A stretch of DNA of 64,000 nt, taken from the NCBI RefSeq assembly GCF_037811135.1, contig NZ_CP149130.1, positions 204,001-268,000 on the forward strand, written 5' to 3'. The translations under genes were made by a program, and so were the position numbers. Positions 59,972 through 64,000 of this stretch are shown here, in pieces (positions within the stretch are counted from its first letter, which is position 1; each line of letters opens with the position of its first letter). This DNA comes from Aeromonas rivipollensis. Lineage in GTDB: Bacteria; Pseudomonadota; Gammaproteobacteria; Enterobacterales; Aeromonadaceae. The notes beneath the pieces were generated by a model. It had not been told where the DNA came from, made no database searches, and was given only the letters and a program-made list of their open reading frames with translations.

Positions 59972-60304
59972 ATGAATAGCGCACTGCCCCTGCTTGGATT
60001 GCTGCTGCCGATGCTGGTCCAGGCGGCCCAGCCGAATGAGGCCTTGCTGCAACAAGCGGTCAGCGAGGGGCGGATCCGGCCTTTTCATGAGCTGATGGAG
60101 GTGGCTTCCCGCCTGCCGGTGCGCGTGCTGCGCGTCGATCTGGGGGAGGAGGACGGGGTCTGGCTCTATGAGCTTCGGCTCATCGACGACGAGAACAGCG
60201 TCATCAAGGTGGGCTATCGCGCCGACAACCTGGAGATGGTGTGGCTCAAGGGCCATCATCTGGAGCGCCTGTTCGAGCCTCGCCCGCCCCCGGAGGAGGA
60301 GTGA
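59972..60304 (+). CDS. Exported PepSY-like protein beside a two-component system
   Basis: 110 residues from the ATG at 59972, with a signal peptide (MNSALPLLGLLLPMLVQA). The mature part (LLQQAVSEGRIRPFHELMEVASRLPVRVLRVDLGEED, then LYELRLIDDENSVIKVGYRA) has the helix-strand pattern of PepSY domains and ends in an acidic PPPEEE tail. It precedes the response regulator by 81 bp on the same strand, so it probably heads the operon and may be an envelope signal modulator. Confidence 0.75.
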   Translation: MNSALPLLGLLLPMLVQAAQPNEALLQQAVSEGRIRPFHELMEVASRLPVRVLRVDLGEEDGVWLYELRLIDDENSVIKVGYRADNLEMVWLKGHHLERLFEPRPPPEEE

Positions 60305-60385
60305 TCCGCCGGATGCTCCCCGCCCCGATGGCTCGTCCCCCAATCGCCGCCGCGACAGGCGCAACTCTGCTTTGGATACCCATTT

Positions 60386-61042
60386 ATGCGAATTCTGATA
60401 GTTGAAGATGAAAAGATCCTGGCCGGCCAGCTGGCGGAACAGCTGCGCCTGTCAGGCTTTGTGACCGATCTCTGCCACGATGGCAACGAGGCGGGTTTTC
60501 TCGGCGAGACCGAGCCCTATGACGCCATCATCCTGGATCTCGGCCTGCCGGGGCGCGATGGTCTGAGCGTGCTCAAGGAGTGGCGCAGCAAGGGGATAGA
60601 CACACCAGTGCTGGTGCTGACCGCCCGTGGCCAGTTGCACGAGAAGATAGAAGGGCTCAACGCCGGGGCCGATGACTACCTCACCAAGCCGTTCCAGGTC
60701 GCCGAGCTGGTGGCCCGGGTGCAGGCCCTGGTGCGCCGGGCGGCGGGCAATGCCAGCTCCATCCTGGAAATAGGCGGGGTGCGGCTCGACATGGCGGCGT
60801 CCCAGGTATGGTACGAAGGCACCCCCATCAAGCTGACTGCCCACGAATTCCGGGTGCTGGGGTACCTGATGCAGCACAGGGGCAAGGTGGTGTCGCGCAG
60901 CGAGCTGATCGACCACATCTATGCCCAGGATTTCGATCGCGACTCCAACACCGTCGAGGTGTTCATCGGCCGGATCCGCAAGAAGACCCATGCCGATCTG
61001 ATCGAGACGGTGCGCGGTCTCGGCTACCGGATCAACGAGTGA
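60386..61042 (+). CDS. OmpR/PhoP-family response regulator
   Basis: 218 residues. Receiver with acidic pocket and phosphorylatable Asp (IILDLGLPGRDG, about residue 51), TARGQ and KPF, followed by a winged-helix DNA-binding domain (LTAHEFRVLGYLMQHRGKVVSRSELIDHIY, SNTVEVFIGRIRKK). Overall closest to the PhoP/QseB/CarR group. Followed at 37 bp by its kinase. Confidence 0.9.
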   Translation: MRILIVEDEKILAGQLAEQLRLSGFVTDLCHDGNEAGFLGETEPYDAIILDLGLPGRDGLSVLKEWRSKGIDTPVLVLTARGQLHEKIEGLNAGADDYLTKPFQVAELVARVQALVRRAAGNASSILEIGGVRLDMAASQVWYEGTPIKLTAHEFRVLGYLMQHRGKVVSRSELIDHIYAQDFDRDSNTVEVFIGRIRKKTHADLIETVRGLGYRINE

Positions 61043-61079
61043 GACTAACGCTGATGCCAGCACGGCAGGGGGTCGATGA

Positions 61080-62429
61080 ATGAGGCTGGTGCGTACCCTG
61101 CGGGGACGGTTGGTGGCCATCGCCCTGGTCTGGTGCGGGCTCTTCCTGTTCGCCACCGGCTTCAGCCTGCAGACCATGATGCGCAACTACTGGCAGGAGG
61201 CGGAAGCCGACGGCCTGCGGTTGCAGCTCTACGATCTGCTCTCCCGCCTGGAGATCCAGCCCGATGGTCTGCCCGTGGTCACCGAGCCCATGGCGGATCC
61301 CCGTTTCCGCCAGCCCTATTCCGGCTATTACTGGCAGCTTGAACTGGGGGATGCGGTGGTCAGCCGCTCCCGCTCCCTGTGGGATGTGCACCTGAGCGCC
61401 CACGGCCTGAAGTCGGCCTTCGGGGATCCGGATCTCTTCGTCGGCAAGGGGCCCAACAAGGAGCCCCTGCTGATCATGACCCGCACTGTGCTGCTGCCGG
61501 GCTCTGACAAGGTGTTTACCCTGGTGATGGCCAAGGACAGCAGCGCCTTGACCCAGACCCTGAAGAAGACCCGGATCAGCCTCTTCCTCGGTCTCGGCTT
61601 CGCCGCCGCCGGCCTGGTGCTGGGCTTCATGTTCCAGATCGTCTACGGCCTGCGTCCGCTCCATCTGCTGCGCCGCGAGCTGGGCCGGGTCCACCAGGGC
61701 CATCAGGAGGGGTTCCGGCTGCGCTATCCGCTGGAGATCCAGCCGCTGGTGGAAGACATCAACCGCCTGCTGCACCACTACAGTGAGCTGCTGCAGCGGG
61801 CCCGCTCCCACACCGGCAACCTGGCTCACGCCCTCAAGACGCCGCTCAGCATAATGCGCAATCAGGTGGCCCAGCTGCCCCCCGAGGATCAGGCCGCCAT
61901 CGGCGAGCAGCTCGACCAGATCCAGCGCCACATCGACTATCACCTTGGCAAGGCGCGGGTCACCGGGGCCGCCAAGATCCTCGGTGTCTCGACCCCGGTG
62001 CGGGCACGGGTGGAGTACATCTGCCGCGCCTTCTCCCGTCTCTACCCGGGCAAGAGGGTGGACCTGCAGGTGCCGGCCAACCTGGCGGTCGGGGTGGAGG
62101 AGCAGGACTTCGACGAGATGGTGGGCAATTTGCTGGAAAATGCCTTCAAATGGTCGGCCAGCCAGCTGCGCATCTCCAGCGCCGAGCTGGGGGGCTGGAT
62201 CACCCTGCGCATCGAGGATGACGGTCCCGGCATGAGCGAGGATCAGATAGCCAAGGCGGTGCTGCGCGGGGTGCGCCTCGACGAGAAGGTACCGGGCTCC
62301 GGGCTCGGCCTCAACATAGTGTCAGACCTGGCCGAAGCCTATCGTGGCAGCCTCATCATGGGGCGGGCCGAACTGGGGGGGCTTGCCGCCTCGCTCTCCC
62401 TGCCCAAGGTGGCCAGGGTCGACGGTTAA
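61080..62429 (+). CDS. PhoQ-like sensor histidine kinase
   Basis: 449 residues. Membrane helices at about 10-30 and 168-190 enclose a periplasmic domain of some 135 residues. The histidine box reads NLAHALKTPLSIM, the variant seen in PhoQ rather than the usual SHELRTPL, followed by N-box NLLENAFKWS and GSGLGLNIVSDLAEAYRG. It pairs with the preceding regulator. Together with two PepSY proteins it suggests envelope, cation or antimicrobial-peptide sensing. Confidence 0.9.
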   Translation: MRLVRTLRGRLVAIALVWCGLFLFATGFSLQTMMRNYWQEAEADGLRLQLYDLLSRLEIQPDGLPVVTEPMADPRFRQPYSGYYWQLELGDAVVSRSRSLWDVHLSAHGLKSAFGDPDLFVGKGPNKEPLLIMTRTVLLPGSDKVFTLVMAKDSSALTQTLKKTRISLFLGLGFAAAGLVLGFMFQIVYGLRPLHLLRRELGRVHQGHQEGFRLRYPLEIQPLVEDINRLLHHYSELLQRARSHTGNLAHALKTPLSIMRNQVAQLPPEDQAAIGEQLDQIQRHIDYHLGKARVTGAAKILGVSTPVRARVEYICRAFSRLYPGKRVDLQVPANLAVGVEEQDFDEMVGNLLENAFKWSASQLRISSAELGGWITLRIEDDGPGMSEDQIAKAVLRGVRLDEKVPGSGLGLNIVSDLAEAYRGSLIMGRAELGGLAASLSLPKVARVDG

Positions 62430-62551
62430 TGCACAGATGAGTGAGGCGGCCCGGCATGGGCCGCTCGGGCCCGGGTCGTCCTCCGAGGTAGCATGGGGGG
62501 CGCACCAGGCATAAGATAGGGTCCTTATTTCAAGCGGTAGGAAGGGTAGCA

Positions 62552-63013
62552 ATGACTGACGATCCATGGGCGCTGTGCCATCTCGATGATTCGTTCGATG
62601 CCTCGGTGCTGGGTACCAAGGGAGCCCAGATCCAGTGGTTTGAGGACAGGGAGTCCCTGATCCAGTTCTTGCTGGAGGATTTTGTCGATCTGCTGGCCGA
62701 TGTGGGCGAGCTGGATGAGGATCAGACCGAGAGCGCCCGCGAGCGCTTCACCCTGCTGGTGGAGCAGAGTCAGGACGATCGCACCCTGATGGATGCCATC
62801 AACGATCTCGCCTCAGGCCTGCGCCGCATCGCTTGGCTGGGGCCGCTCTCGGAGCTTGCCGAGATCAGCGACGACTTCGCGAGCGGTCTGCGCGCCTTCT
62901 TCTGGACCCAGTATGATGGGGACGAGGATGACCCCGAGGCCTGGGTGCCGGAAGATCTCTGGCCCCAGCTCGTTGAGTGTGCGGAAGAATATATGGTAGA
63001 AGGCGACTTCTAA
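62552..63013 (+). CDS. Acidic conserved hypothetical protein
   Basis: 153 residues, no signal peptide or membrane helix, strongly acidic (many Asp/Glu, e.g. QYDGDEDDPEAWVPEDLW). Mostly helical; a proposed ribosome site AGGAAGGG precedes the ATG. Not recognised. Monocistronic between the two-component system and the torA terminator. Confidence 0.7.
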   Translation: MTDDPWALCHLDDSFDASVLGTKGAQIQWFEDRESLIQFLLEDFVDLLADVGELDEDQTESARERFTLLVEQSQDDRTLMDAINDLASGLRRIAWLGPLSELAEISDDFASGLRAFFWTQYDGDEDDPEAWVPEDLWPQLVECAEEYMVEGDF

Positions 63014-63113
63014 CCCATTCTCGAAATGTTTATCTGCTAAAAGGCAGATAACTATGTGGCTAAACACAAGGCTGGTGAGCGGCGATTAGGCCACTCGGAC
63101 AGTGATAGATAAG

Positions 63114-63140
63114 AAAACGGCGCCTTATGGCGCCGTTTTT
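63114..63140. terminator. Bidirectional terminator between hypothetical gene and torA
   Basis: ACGGCGCC-TTAT-GGCGCCGT with A-run on the left and T-run on the right, used by both converging transcripts. Confidence 0.92.
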
Positions 63141-63155
63141 GTGTTCATCCGGGCA

Positions 63156-64000
63156 TCAGGCGTGGGCCGGCACCGCGTGGGCCGTGTTGATAAGCTCCGG
63201 GCCTGTGTACTTCTCGATCTGCAATTGGGCCATGTGACCGCAGTTGCCTTGCGCCAGGCTGGACGAGCCCTCGTCGAAGGTGAGGCAGTTGACGTTGCCG
63301 TTCTTGCAGATGCTGCCCGCTTCACCCGGTTTGGCCGGGTCGTACCAGGCACCTTCGCAGATCCGCACCACGCCGGGGCGAATGTCTTTCGAGAGCAGCG
63401 CCCCCACTAGGATCTGGCCGCGCTCGTTGAAGGCGCGCACCAGGTCCCCATCCCGGATGCCGCGAGTCTTGGCGTCGTCCGGGTGGATGAGGATCGCCTC
63501 CCGATCGGCGATGGCGAACTTGTCCCGCAGCGGGGTGTTGTCCAGCTGGGAGTGCAGCCGCTGGGTCGGGTGGGAGGTGTTGAGGGAGAGCGGATAGCGC
63601 GTAGCCAGCTCGCTCTTGACCCACTCCTTGGGCTCATACCACTTGGGGTGGCCGGCGCAGTCGGCATAACCCATCCCGGCTACCGTGTTGGAGAAGATCT
63701 CGATCTTGCCGGACGGGGTACCGAGCGGGTTGAGCAGCGGGTTCTCGCGGAAATCGGCGTGACGGATCCACTGGCGGTTTGCCTCGGGGATCGGGAAGCG
63801 GATGTAGTTGTTGGACTCCCAGAACATGTTGAACGGCGGCAGCGCCACCCGTGCACCTCGGGCCTGGGCCGCCATACCGTCGTACATCTGCTTGAGCCAC
63901 AGCATCTCGTCCTTGCCTTCGGTGTACTGCTCCTGCACCCCCAGCTTGGCGGCGATGGCGCTGAAGATGTCGAAGTCGTTGCGGGACTCGTGCTGGGGGG
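63156..64000 (-). CDS. torA: TorA-type trimethylamine-N-oxide reductase, C-terminal part (cut by window edge)
   Basis: The last 281 residues of a molybdopterin-guanine-dinucleotide oxidoreductase; the frame is open to base 64000, so the start lies outside. HESRNDFDIFSAIAAKLG, NTSHPTQRLHSQLDNT, IHPDDAKTRGIRDGDLVRAFNERGQI and RICEGAWYDP match the C-terminal molybdopterin-binding domain of the TorA/TorZ/DmsA class, with the SSSLAQGNCGH segment of periplasmic TMAO reductases. It would be a terminal reductase in anaerobic respiration. TorA versus TorZ cannot be told from this part alone. Confidence 0.85.
   Translation of the reverse strand, partial: PQHESRNDFDIFSAIAAKLGVQEQYTEGKDEMLWLKQMYDGMAAQARGARVALPPFNMFWESNNYIRFPIPEANRQWIRHADFRENPLLNPLGTPSGKIEIFSNTVAGMGYADCAGHPKWYEPKEWVKSELATRYPLSLNTSHPTQRLHSQLDNTPLRDKFAIADREAILIHPDDAKTRGIRDGDLVRAFNERGQILVGALLSKDIRPGVVRICEGAWYDPAKPGEAGSICKNGNVNCLTFDEGSSSLAQGNCGHMAQLQIEKYTGPELINTAHAVPAHA

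Overview
The window is a high-GC gammaproteobacterial chromosome segment. Gene content and order (galETKM with galR, lacZ and mglBAC; arcACBD; pyrBI with a pyrL-type leader; pntAB; bamD / rluD-pgeF-clpB; asnA/asnC; glrK-qseG-glrR; msrPQ; torA) point to Aeromonas or a close relative. The genus is inferred from overall resemblance; no marker gene was compared. No phage, transposon, integrase, CRISPR array or rRNA was seen.

Left part (1-16.6 kb): galactose and lactose use. A GPH-family sugar symporter (cut by the window edge) and a cytoplasmic clan GH-A glycosidase lie beside galE-galT-galK-galM. Divergent from galE is a GalR/GalS-type repressor, followed by lacZ, mglBAC and a chemoreceptor. Three promoters (galE, lacZ, mglB) share one layout: a GalR-type operator, a CRP-type site 18-21 bp nearer the gene, and a -10 box placed so that the CRP site is centred near -41.5. 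The locus looks like a compact regulon of lactose hydrolysis, galactose import, Leloir pathway and possibly chemotaxis.

16.6-26.5 kb: a CsrB-type regulatory RNA on the minus strand (15 GGA motifs and a strong terminator), two small hypothetical genes, the arginine deiminase operon arcA-arcC-arcB-arcD, an ArgR-family regulator, and pyrBI preceded by a leader peptide and attenuator. After a hypothetical gene comes tRNA-Trp(CCA).

26.5-41.7 kb: a PsiD-like pyruvoyl decarboxylase, an amino-acid-type dCache chemoreceptor, an acetyltransferase-Blc-YqhC operon divergent from yqhD, pntAB, and a thiol cluster (cysteine desulfidase CyuA, cystine transporter TcyP, CoA-disulfide-reductase-like enzyme) with an attenuator-like leader before tcyP.

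41.7-64 kb: bamD divergent from rluD-pgeF-clpB (sigma-32 promoter), a metallo-beta-lactamase-fold protein, asnA/asnC, small conserved proteins, a folM/folK-like pair, and glrK-qseG-glrR, in which GlrR lacks the GAFTGA loop used to contact sigma-54. Then come a DUF1097 protein with a tandemly duplicated 3' end, two 30-31-residue membrane peptides, msrPQ, two PepSY-type proteins with a PhoPQ-like two-component system, and the C-terminal part of a TorA-type reductase.

Most interesting: the CsrB-type RNA, the loop-less GlrR, the shared three-promoter galactose circuit, the tcyP leader, and two independent 3'-end tandem gene duplications.
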